Origin: an uncultured Prochlorococcus sp.
GTDB lineage: Bacteria; Cyanobacteriota; Cyanobacteriia; PCC-6307; Cyanobiaceae
Direction of reading: 5' to 3'
Length of the DNA stretch: 6,200 nt
Assembly: GCA_913041805.1 (NCBI GenBank)
Contig: CAJWIZ010000037.1
Coordinates: 1-6,200 of the forward strand
The notes below the pieces were generated by a model. That model saw only the letters and a list, made by a program, of their open reading frames with translations, did no database searches and was not told the origin of the DNA. The position numbers and the translations under genes were made by a program. Positions 1 through 5,617 of this stretch are shown here, one piece after another (position 1 is the stretch's first letter; each line of letters begins with the position of its first letter).

Positions 1-143
1 CTCGTGTTCATGGCAACGGGAATCTTCTGATTGGCCATGCGTATACAAAAAAGCTTGGGCTTGAACCTGGCCAAGAATTCAGGATAGAAATCCGCAGAGA
101 TTCTGGGGCTATTTGGTTATTGCCATTGGAAAACAAAAAATAA
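1..143 (+). CDS. cyAbrB-type transcriptional regulator, C-terminal fragment (5' end outside window)
   Basis: An open frame (first full codon at position 3) enters from the left edge and stops at TAA 141-143, giving 46 residues. It begins RVHGNGNLLIGHAYTKKLGL and continues with EPGQEF. The pattern 'GNLLIGxAYTxxLGLxPGxEFxI' is what I recognise as the AbrB-like DNA-binding half of cyanobacterial cyAbrB proteins. These are small regulators of carbon, nitrogen and redox gene expression in other cyanobacteria. Only the domain end is visible, so target genes, paralogue type (cyAbrB1 or cyAbrB2) and start cannot be judged. The final residues (LLPLENKK) form a short charged tail. The next gene, ribE, converges on it from the right, about 140 bases away. 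Confidence 0.8.
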   Translation, partial: RVHGNGNLLIGHAYTKKLGLEPGQEFRIEIRRDSGAIWLLPLENKK

Positions 144-282
144 ATCGCAGTTCCCTAACATCAATTTTTTATCCTTATTAGCTAGAAGCAAGAGATAATA
201 AGGGCCTTGATTTATTTTTTAATGTCTCATATTTTCCGGCTAGATATTTCAGCCTGATATCTCGTTTGTTACTAATGATCCT
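144..282. other. intergenic region between convergent AbrB-type gene and ribE
   Basis: This AT-rich stretch has no convincing gene. Besides the terminator-like hairpin it holds a second small inverted repeat, AGATAT (242-247) with ATATCT (257-262), 6 bp around a 9-base loop. That repeat sits about 20 bases past the ribE stop on the ribE strand. No T run follows it on either strand, so it is not a standard terminator, but it could protect or define the ribE mRNA 3' end. Confidence 0.5.
173..220 (+). terminator. possible rho-independent terminator after the AbrB-type gene
   Basis: CCTTATTA (173-180) and TAATAAGG (196-203) are perfect inverted arms of 8 bp around a 15-base loop. They are followed by GCCTTGA and then a T-rich tract with six consecutive T at 215-220. 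It lies 30 bases past the AbrB-type stop, on the right strand to end that transcript. Against it, the stem is AT-rich, the loop is long, and the T run starts about 7-11 bases after the stem. On the minus strand the stem is followed by A, not T, so it would not serve ribE. Confidence 0.4.
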
Positions 283-954
283 CTAATTGTCTAACCATCC
301 ATTACTTGCTAGCCATTCCTTTGTAACTGCAGGTGGAGTATTCAATCGAAGAGGAAAATGCGAATTACCCATCTTTCCTAAAATTGATTCAGCATATTTG
401 GCCATCAAATCAGCTTCTAAGTTAACCAAGGATCCAACAGATAAATATTTGAGAGAAGTGCTCTCCCAGGTATGAGGAATTATCGCCACCCAAAATCTTC
501 TACCTTCTTCAAAGCCCCCCCCCACAGTGAGACTTATTCCATTTATGGCAATACTGCCTTTTTCGCAAACATATTTACCAAACTCTGCATTCTTCCAACA
601 AAACTCCAAGTGCCAAGAATTACTCATTCTCTCAATAGAAACAATTTCCCCTAAGTCATCAACATGCCCGCTAACTAAATGACCACCTAAGCGGTCGGAA
701 AGACGAAGAGCTGGCTCAAGATTCACAAAGCCACCTTTATCGGCCTTCATTCCAAGAGTGGTTCTTCTTAAAGTTTCCTCGCTCAAATTCGCAAGGAAAC
801 CTCCTTTACAAAAATCAGCCACTGTTAAGCAAACTCCATCAACTGACACACTATCTCCCAGTACTAAAGGAGAAAAAGGTTCACAACCTTCTACAGCCAA
901 ATACTCAGACTGACGATTAATGGTTCCTATCGACTGAATTAAACCGGTAAACAT
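283..954 (-). CDS. ribE: riboflavin synthase, alpha chain
   Basis: This enzyme makes riboflavin by dismutation of two 6,7-dimethyl-8-ribityllumazine molecules, in the cytoplasm, as the last step of riboflavin synthesis. The protein shows the two tandem lumazine-binding halves typical of the family. The first half opens with MFTGLIQSIG at residue 1, has GDSVSVDGVCLTV at 33-45 and VNLEPALR at 77-84. GGHLVSGHVD at 90-99 leads into the second half, which has GSIAINGISLTV at 133-144, IPHTWEST near 159-166 and VNLEADLMAKY at 177-187. I chose ATG 952-954 because family members begin MFTG. An in-frame ATG at 964-966 would add MQNV, but the only purine-rich AAGAGG lies one base before it and 13 bases before the chosen ATG. 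The product is 223 residues, slightly longer than usual because of a tail of about 30 residues after the second half. A run of nine G (C at 515-523 on the plus strand) lies in the second half. The leader before the gene is too short for an FMN riboswitch. Confidence 0.95.
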   Translation of the reverse strand: MFTGLIQSIGTINRQSEYLAVEGCEPFSPLVLGDSVSVDGVCLTVADFCKGGFLANLSEETLRRTTLGMKADKGGFVNLEPALRLSDRLGGHLVSGHVDDLGEIVSIERMSNSWHLEFCWKNAEFGKYVCEKGSIAINGISLTVGGGFEEGRRFWVAIIPHTWESTSLKYLSVGSLVNLEADLMAKYAESILGKMGNSHFPLRLNTPPAVTKEWLASNGWLDN

Positions 955-966
955 GACATTTTGCAT

Positions 967-1014
967 GCCTCTTAATTATTAAGCCATAATCTGACAAAGA
1001 GTGGTGGAGGCAAA
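967..1014. promoter_or_regulatory. divergent intergenic region with 13-bp palindrome, ribE / DUF151
   Basis: Only about 50-60 bases separate two divergent starts, so both promoters must sit here or reach into the genes. CTTAAT-T-ATTAAG at 971-983 is a perfect 6-bp inverted repeat around one base, which could be an operator or simply AT-rich chance. For the plus-strand unit, CATAAT (985-990) is a 5/6 match to a -10 box. TTGCAT (961-966), 18 bases upstream, is a poor -35 box. For ribE, TTGTCA (minus strand, 992-997) is a 5/6 match to a -35 box, but nothing good lies 17 bases further on. Promoter calls are weak. Confidence 0.35.
1006..1010 (+). promoter_or_regulatory. ribosome binding site for the DUF151 gene, supports GTG start
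   Basis: GGAGG lies four bases before GTG 1015-1017. The next in-frame ATG (1024-1026) is 13 bases away, so the GTG is the better-placed start. Confidence 0.6.
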
Positions 1015-1578
1015 GTGGTCGAAATGACCGTAGCGGGTTTAGCCCTCGACGCGTCAAACCGCTCTCCGATAGTTTTATTGCGAGATCCTTCTGGTCGTCG
1101 TCAAATTCCGATCTGGATTGACCATGCACAAGCACACAATATTGTTTCTGGGATCCAAAACCCTACAAGCGATAGTCCTCTTACTCACGATCTCATTGTA
1201 TCCGTCTTAAATATTGGAGGCATCAATTTAGATCGAGTAATTATTCATGCATTAGAAGACAATAATTTTCAAGCAGTCCTAAGGCTTAGTTTGAAAAATT
1301 CAGACAATGAGAAGTCGAAAAAAAAATCTACTACCAATTTTGAAATTTCAGCACGACCGAGCGATGCCATAGCACTTGCAGTTCGAACAAAATGTACTAT
1401 TTGGATGCTTGAAGAAGTAGTTGCTGATGCTTCCATTCCTGTTGATGAAGCAGCAGATGCAAAAGATCAAGATGAATTCAGACGTTTTTTAAGTGATGTA
1501 AGACCTGCAGACCTAATTAGACATCTCAAAGGAGATGATCAAATCAATGAAAAACCATTTGATCAACCAGATGCATAG
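1015..1578 (+). CDS. bifunctional nuclease family protein (BFN / DUF151)
   Basis: This 187-residue protein has the features of the DUF151 / bifunctional nuclease family (PF02577). Near the N-terminus it has MVEMTVAGLALD and SPIVLLRD followed by RRQIPIWIDHAQAHNI. In the middle are HDLIVSVLNIGG and a VIIHALEDNNFQA strand. It also has the signature block SARPSDAIALAVR followed by TIWMLEEVV. Plant members have reported RNase/DNase activity, and cyanobacterial members are mostly uncharacterised, so the exact substrate is inference. There is no C-terminal UVR domain, and the tail is acidic (DAADAKDQDE-like). GTG 1015 fits both the GGAGG site and the family start MVEM. A lysine-rich insertion (EKSKKKS, near residue 100) is encoded by a nine-A run at 1318-1326. 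The 3' end overlaps the next gene, suggesting coupled translation. Confidence 0.85.
   Translation: MVEMTVAGLALDASNRSPIVLLRDPSGRRQIPIWIDHAQAHNIVSGIQNPTSDSPLTHDLIVSVLNIGGINLDRVIIHALEDNNFQAVLRLSLKNSDNEKSKKKSTTNFEISARPSDAIALAVRTKCTIWMLEEVVADASIPVDEAADAKDQDEFRRFLSDVRPADLIRHLKGDDQINEKPFDQPDA
1529..1534 (+). promoter_or_regulatory. Shine-Dalgarno site inside the DUF151 gene for the aldo/keto reductase
   Basis: AAGGAG is a strong anti-16S match located 12 bases before ATG 1547 and directly before ATG 1535. It is the only good site near any candidate start of the reductase gene and therefore favours ATG 1547 over ATG 1571, although the spacing is long. Confidence 0.4.
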
Positions 1579-2722
1579 AGCAACAACTAAAGAGTTGCGA
1601 AGAAATTTTGGTCGAGGTCCAAGGGTAAGTGTCTTCACTCTTGGAACAATGAGATCTATTAATTCTGCAAAGCAAATGTATGCAGTAACAAAAGCTGCTG
1701 TCTTAGCAGGAATAAATCATTTAGAAACTGCCCCTGCCTATGGACCTGCAGAGAGATTCCTAGGGGCAGCACTTAAACAACTTCAACAGGAAAAAATAGA
1801 ACCATTGGATGGATGGGTAATCACTAGCAAAATACTTCCTGGGCTCTCTTTAGAAAAAGGCAAAGAACATCTGCAATCAATTTTGCAAAGACTTCAACTC
1901 AAGAAAATTGACAACCTTGCTGTACATGGGCTCAACCTCAAAGAACATCTCAAATGGGCGTTAGAGGGGGAAGGTTCTGATTTGCTTCAATGGGCAAAAG
2001 AAAAAAATCTTGTCAGTCAAATTGGTTTTAGCTCTCACGGGTCTTTCTCCCTTATTCAACAAGCTATTGAAAGCAATCGATTTGAATTCTGCAGCCTGCA
2101 TCTTCACCTCCTTGATCCTAGAAAAATCCCTCTAGCAAAAATTGCTTTAGCCAAAGGGATGGGGGTCATGGCAATTTCACCTGCTGATAAAGGTGGCCAA
2201 TTACAAACTCCAAGTAAAACCCTCATTAATGACTGCAGCCCAATCAACCCACTTGAACTTGCTTACAGATTTCTTTTAGCAGAAGGAATAAGTACTCTCA
2301 CTGTTGGAGCATTTGAAGCAAAAGACCTTCTTCTTGCAAAGAAACTCGCAAATAATGCAGGTCCCCTTGATGAATTTGAGAGGAAATCACTTCAAAACCT
2401 TCGATCAGCAATGAGTAGTCGCCTTGAGCAAGATCAATGCGGTTTATGTGAAGCCTGCCTTCCTTGCCCAAACAATGTGCCCATCCCAGAGATTCTGCAC
2501 CTTCGCAACTTATTAATTGGGCATGACCTTAAATCCTTTACTGAAGAGCGCTATAACCTCATCGGCAAAGCAGGGCATTGGGGAGAAAGCATCAATGCAA
2601 GTAGTTGCGAACTCTGCGGCCAGTGCATTCCAAAGTGCCCAAACAATTTAAATATTCCAATGCTTCTCAAAGACACCCACACACGATTATCAGGCAAACC
2701 TAGAAAAAGACTATGGGGTTGA
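1547..2722 (+). CDS. aldo/keto reductase with C-terminal double 4Fe-4S ferredoxin-like domain
   Basis: The N-terminal part (about residues 18-270) is an aldo/keto reductase barrel. It starts NFGRGPRVSVFTLGTMR and has ETAPAYG at 60-66 (the usual Asp-Thr-Ala-x-x-Tyr site with Glu for Asp), Lys95 in ITSKI, His127 in AVHG, and TVGAF near residue 252. The C-terminal part has C298-x2-C301-x2-C304-x2-C307-P and C354-x2-C357-x2-C360-x3-C364-P, two 4Fe-4S ligand sets. This matches the COG1453 type of oxidoreductase. The presumed role is NAD(P)H- or ferredoxin-linked carbonyl reduction in the cytosol; the substrate is unknown. The start is uncertain. ATG 1547 lies 12 bases after AAGGAG (1529-1534), ATG 1535 has that site directly against it, and ATG 1571 would overlap the upstream stop by only 8 bases but has no such site. 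The gene overlaps the DUF151 gene by 32 bases as called, and its end overlaps the convergent lipoprotein gene by 12. Confidence 0.88.
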   Translation: MKNHLINQMHRATTKELRRNFGRGPRVSVFTLGTMRSINSAKQMYAVTKAAVLAGINHLETAPAYGPAERFLGAALKQLQQEKIEPLDGWVITSKILPGLSLEKGKEHLQSILQRLQLKKIDNLAVHGLNLKEHLKWALEGEGSDLLQWAKEKNLVSQIGFSSHGSFSLIQQAIESNRFEFCSLHLHLLDPRKIPLAKIALAKGMGVMAISPADKGGQLQTPSKTLINDCSPINPLELAYRFLLAEGISTLTVGAFEAKDLLLAKKLANNAGPLDEFERKSLQNLRSAMSSRLEQDQCGLCEACLPCPNNVPIPEILHLRNLLIGHDLKSFTEERYNLIGKAGHWGESINASSCELCGQCIPKCPNNLNIPMLLKDTHTRLSGKPRKRLWG

Positions 2723-3703
2723 TTGTCTCCAAATGTTTTCTAGGCGTACTATCTCAACTTCAGGGAGATAAGGAAGAGACCAATTTTGGTCCCAAAATGC
2801 ATTGGTTGATAAAAGAATTTGTCTATATGAATTTGGCACATTTTCAATTGCACTACGAAGCTCCGAATCATTAATTGGCGGAATCCATCCTCTAGCAAGT
2901 AACTTGACCATCAAAGGCATAGACCAAACTTGGGCTATCCAAGACTCGGGAAAAGGTTGTTTGGTGTTATTTGGACGAGCCAGAAAAGTCCAATGCAAAG
3001 GCGCGCCACTTTCAGGAAGAAAGACACTTAATCTAAGGTCTCTGCTCAAACTGCTAAAGCAACGGTAAAGAGGCAAAATTGCCACACGAGCTCGCCCAGA
3101 TAGAACCCAATTCAAACCATTTTTATCGTCAAAAGTTAACGCCTGTTGTCTTAATTGTCTTAATCCATCAGCTTGACCTATTTGATCAGCAATAGACATC
3201 ACAAGACGTGGACTTTCTGGCAATACTAATTTTCTCTTAAGCTCAGGATCCAACAGAACATCCCAACCTGCTTTAGCTCGAGAAGAAAATTCTTGTCCAT
3301 TCCTAAAAAGCATGACCCAAGGACTAACTCCTATTGGAACAACCCTTATAGAAATCTCCTGGCCAAAACTTTCCAAAAGTTGTTCAGCATGCTCATTAAG
3401 TCGTGAATATATTTTTGGTGATTCAATTGGACGAAAAAACTCTTTTTCAAGTTGGGGAATCCAACCATCACCGATTGCGAAAAGATCAGCATTGGAACTG
3501 GTCAGTATTTGTGATGACTCTTTCAGCGTTTTGACATTTAATTCTTGAAATACCCAAGGAACAGGCAAAGCACTAAGAAGTTCTTTAGGCAGAGTCTCCG
3601 AAGTGGCAGTTAACGTTGGGTTAGATATCCCCCTACTACAACCTGCAACTCCAGCAAGGACAGCCAGAAGGCTTGATTTACAAAACTCTCTTCTTTTAAT
3701 CAT
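2711..3703 (-). CDS. Tat-signal lipoprotein resembling polyamine-type ABC solute-binding protein
   Basis: The 330-residue product starts MIKRREFCKSSLLAVLAGVAG with Cys22. R4-R5 followed by E-F-C-K resembles a twin-arginine motif, then comes a hydrophobic stretch and a lipobox VAGC, so a periplasm-facing lipoprotein is likely. The mature part resembles PotD-like extracellular solute-binding proteins. SNADLFAIGDGWIPQL at about 70-85 looks like the usual 'D(L/V)...W' strand. VVPIGVSPWVMLFR is at 121-134, WDVLLDPELKRKLVLPESPR at 147-166, and a late LSVFLPESGAPLHWTFLAR block at about 215-233. The family binds a small ligand and hands it to a permease, but no permease or ATPase gene is in the window, so ligand and partner are unknown. 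ATG 3701-3703 follows GGGAGG (3707-3712, minus) by three bases. The gene is 41 bases downstream of cobT on the same strand and its 3' end overlaps the reductase gene by 12 bases. Confidence 0.75.
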   Translation of the reverse strand: MIKRREFCKSSLLAVLAGVAGCSRGISNPTLTATSETLPKELLSALPVPWVFQELNVKTLKESSQILTSSNADLFAIGDGWIPQLEKEFFRPIESPKIYSRLNEHAEQLLESFGQEISIRVVPIGVSPWVMLFRNGQEFSSRAKAGWDVLLDPELKRKLVLPESPRLVMSIADQIGQADGLRQLRQQALTFDDKNGLNWVLSGRARVAILPLYRCFSSLSRDLRLSVFLPESGAPLHWTFLARPNNTKQPFPESWIAQVWSMPLMVKLLARGWIPPINDSELRSAIENVPNSYRQILLSTNAFWDQNWSLPYLPEVEIVRLENIWRQSTP

Positions 3704-3706
3704 GAA

Positions 3707-3712
3707 CCTCCC
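3707..3712 (-). promoter_or_regulatory. ribosome binding site of the lipoprotein gene
   Basis: GGGAGG on the minus strand ends three bases before ATG 3703-3701. The extended GAGGGAGG (3707-3714) allows an alternative pairing with six-base spacing. It is stronger than the site of cobT upstream, which has none, so this last cistron can probably be initiated independently. Confidence 0.5.
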
Positions 3713-3739
3713 TCATTATTTAGTCATTTAGTGGAGTAA

Positions 3740-3755
3740 CTACTTCAAGAAGTAG
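3740..3755. repeat. 16-bp near-perfect palindrome across the cobT stop codon
   Basis: CTACTTC (3740-3746) and GAAGTAG (3749-3755) are perfect 7-bp inverted arms separated by AA. In RNA this would fold as a 5-6 bp stem with a small loop, covering the last codons and stop (3745-3747) of cobT. It is not followed by a T run on the minus strand, so it is not a standard terminator. An mRNA processing or stabilising hairpin between cistrons is possible, and chance is also possible. Confidence 0.45.
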
Positions 3756-4950
3756 ACATCTTATGCAATTCGTCTAAAGAAATTTCGCAAGCATCAACCA
3801 ATTCTTTACAACTAGTTCCATGAAGCTGAGCTAATAATGCAAAAGCTCCTGCACCAACACCTTCTTTTACATATCCCGTTTCGTAATCCTGCAGAGATTG
3901 AAAGCGACTGCGATCAAAACGCAACCCAGTCGACATTCCTACTAAACCCACACCGAAATAATCACCAACGACATCTAATAATCGAAGAAGAGAGCTTTTT
4001 GACTGATCTTTAGAATTCACCTCATCAACAAGCCAAGCTGTTGTTCCCAAAACAATACCTTCTACAAAATCTGGTCTTAAAGTTGCACTCAACTCTTCAA
4101 GCGCCAAAGCCAAAACCGCCAGCATTTGACAGCCACCACCTAATAGAACCTTTTGACCAGCTTGCCTGGCGCCCAATAAAAGGCCAACAGCTACTGGTTG
4201 AAAAGGATCACCTACAGCAGCAAGCAATTTCTTAGGAGAAGGTTGAAGGCCTAATTTAGAGGCCCTTAAGCCTTCGCTAATCAATTGAGTTTTAAGTGCA
4301 ACTGGAGGCATTAAGGCACTCCCACTAATCAATGACGAGACTGATAAACCAAGACCTGTCAGAACTGCCTGAGCCGTGGTGGTACCACCAGGAACACACT
4401 CGGCCAACAAAAGTGGTTTACGCAACTTAAGCCCCATAGCAAAACCTTTGGCCCAAAGAGACTCAACTCGTTCATAACTCATGGCGTGACCACTACTCAA
4501 GCAAGCCGCTGGTCCATTAACAGGACGCTCCAAGCAGAGATAAGGGAATGAGGGCATCTGATGAAGACCCACAGCCAAAACCAAAGGAGTCACACCAATA
4601 AAGCGTGAAGCCACATAGCTAATCAAGGCAGGTGAAACACCTGCAGGGAGTGGTGGGAGAGAAAAAGCTCTTGATCCACAAGGTCCATGTAAAAGAAGCT
4701 CTGCATCAGCTAAAGCCGTATAGCGCCGAGAAAGTGCTGTCGATCCCGCAGCTGAAATGCCATCAATTTCAGCAGTCAAGGAACCTGCTAATACAAGCAA
4801 AGCATTAAAGTCTTCAAACTCATGCATCCATGAATCAAACCAATTCTGTGGATTGCGGCAGGCAACTCCAGCGCCAAAGGCCTTACAGCCAAAAGGCAGT
4901 TTTATGGAAGGGCCAGAGTCAGTAACTTTTTCAAAGAGAGTCAAGAGCAA
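3745..4950 (-). CDS. cobT: CobT-like nicotinate-nucleotide:dimethylbenzimidazole phosphoribosyltransferase (TIGR00303 type)
   Basis: CobT enzymes transfer phosphoribose from nicotinate mononucleotide to the base that becomes the cobamide lower ligand. This 401-residue protein matches the cyanobacterial/archaeal TIGR00303 branch. It has EIDGISAAGSTALSRRYTAL at 61-80, ADAELLLHGP at 81-90, ECVPGGTTTAQAVLTGLG at 184-201, GDPFQP at 247-252, GGGCQMLAVLALA at 271-283, and EGVGAGAF at 363-370. In that last motif Glu363 sits where the catalytic Glu of the classical enzyme is expected. It is cytoplasmic, with no signal or membrane segment. The start appears to be TTG 4950-4948 (or TTG 4944-4942): the next upstream ATG (4959-4957) is in frame but blocked by TAG, and the next internal Met (residue 42) would cut into conserved sequence. 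There is no Shine-Dalgarno site, and the 20-base overlap with the upstream gene suggests translational coupling. Marine picocyanobacteria are known to make pseudocobalamin (adenine lower ligand), so the natural base may be adenine. Confidence 0.82.
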   Translation of the reverse strand: MLLTLFEKVTDSGPSIKLPFGCKAFGAGVACRNPQNWFDSWMHEFEDFNALLVLAGSLTAEIDGISAAGSTALSRRYTALADAELLLHGPCGSRAFSLPPLPAGVSPALISYVASRFIGVTPLVLAVGLHQMPSFPYLCLERPVNGPAACLSSGHAMSYERVESLWAKGFAMGLKLRKPLLLAECVPGGTTTAQAVLTGLGLSVSSLISGSALMPPVALKTQLISEGLRASKLGLQPSPKKLLAAVGDPFQPVAVGLLLGARQAGQKVLLGGGCQMLAVLALALEELSATLRPDFVEGIVLGTTAWLVDEVNSKDQSKSSLLRLLDVVGDYFGVGLVGMSTGLRFDRSRFQSLQDYETGYVKEGVGAGAFALLAQLHGTSCKELVDACEISLDELHKMSTS

Positions 4951-5617
4951 CTAAGCCATTTAAAAAGTTTGGGGGTTCAGGAATAGGAGCTTTCAATCTA
5001 GGGAATATCCAAAAAGCCAAAGCATGCAAAGTCAAGACATAAATCATCTCTTGAACCACAACCAACAAAAAAGCAACCAACTGAACTTGTCCAAGCTCTG
5101 GAACTAATTGAAGATTAAATAGTTCAACCATTCTCTCGAGCAAGGCAGAGCCTGCTCGAGTAATCACTATCCAAAGATTTTCCCCAACCAAAAGAGAGAG
5201 AACAAAAACTCTTACAAAAAACCCAAAAGTCCCTATCAAGACACCAAAACCCCAACTACACCACCAGCTCAAACCCAATTGCCAACTCCAGCCCAACCAA
5301 AGAGCAAGCAACCCATATGGGAAAAGGATAAGAGGCCCGCGCACCGGTCCCATCAGGGCTATCAAAAGCAGAACAGCAAGACAAACACCTTCAAATCCAG
5401 AAGAAGAGCCACGGCGAACTTGCAGAAGAGCTAAAGGCAATGGCAATGCAAGCCTAAAAAGAGCTCCCCCCACTGGCAAATAATAAAGAGCAACCCATAT
5501 CAAGGAAGAAGCTGCTGCAAGGTAAGAAGCTTCCATGATTTTTAGTGCTTCATTACGACTAATTGGACCAAAAGCTCGGGGCGTTTTCCCTTTCCTGAAC
5601 GTCCTAGATCTCGTCAA
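4931..5617 (-). CDS. DUF2232 family multi-pass inner-membrane protein
   Basis: This 228-residue protein is strongly hydrophobic. Likely membrane segments are at about 31-50, 53-67, 75-92, 95-113, 120-145 and 188-205, separated by short loops containing Arg. I recognise it as a cyanobacterial DUF2232 (YybS-like) protein from SRNEALKIMEASYLAAASSL at 20-39, ALPLPLALLQVRRG at 57-70, LMGPVRGPLILFPYGLLALW at 88-107 and GENLWIVITRA at 135-145. Function is unknown. The family has been grouped with small substrate-binding membrane subunits of vitamin/metal (ECF-like) transporters, but I recall that rather than see it here. The start is TTG 5617-5615, which overlaps the upstream stop as TTGA and has GGGAGG eight bases before it. 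ATG 5536-5534 would cut off the conserved SRNEALKI block. The C-terminus overlaps cobT by 20 bases. Confidence 0.78.
   Translation of the reverse strand: MTRSRTFRKGKTPRAFGPISRNEALKIMEASYLAAASSLIWVALYYLPVGGALFRLALPLPLALLQVRRGSSSGFEGVCLAVLLLIALMGPVRGPLILFPYGLLALWLGWSWQLGLSWWCSWGFGVLIGTFGFFVRVFVLSLLVGENLWIVITRAGSALLERMVELFNLQLVPELGQVQLVAFLLVVVQEMIYVLTLHALAFWIFPRLKAPIPEPPNFLNGLVALDSL

Noticed and set aside
242..262. Inverted repeat AGATAT...ATATCT as a ribE terminator
   Set aside because: The stem is only 6 AT-rich base pairs and no T run follows on either strand. It is recorded only within the intergenic note.
287..654. Plus-strand open frames opposite ribE
   Set aside because: They are antisense to a clear riboflavin synthase, show no protein-like conserved motif and have no convincing ribosome sites.
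955..1014. FMN riboswitch ahead of ribE
   Set aside because: The space before ribE is too short for the conserved multi-helix FMN aptamer, and none of its characteristic conserved loops can be seen.
917..1135. Minus-strand open frame spanning the ribE/DUF151 gap as an extended or extra gene
   Set aside because: It runs antisense through the DUF151 start and overlaps ribE in another frame. Its sequence shows no recognisable domain.
3718..3732. Direct repeat ATTTAGT x2 before the lipoprotein gene
   Set aside because: Two 7-base AT-rich copies with one base between them are expected by chance and do not form a larger array.
4041..4235. Plus-strand open frame opposite cobT
   Set aside because: Its composition reflects the reverse of conserved CobT codons, with no start signal, so it is a shadow frame.
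5534..5536. ATG as start of the DUF2232 gene
   Set aside because: It would remove the conserved SRNEALKI segment, while TTG 5617 has a well-spaced GGGAGG and overlaps the upstream stop.
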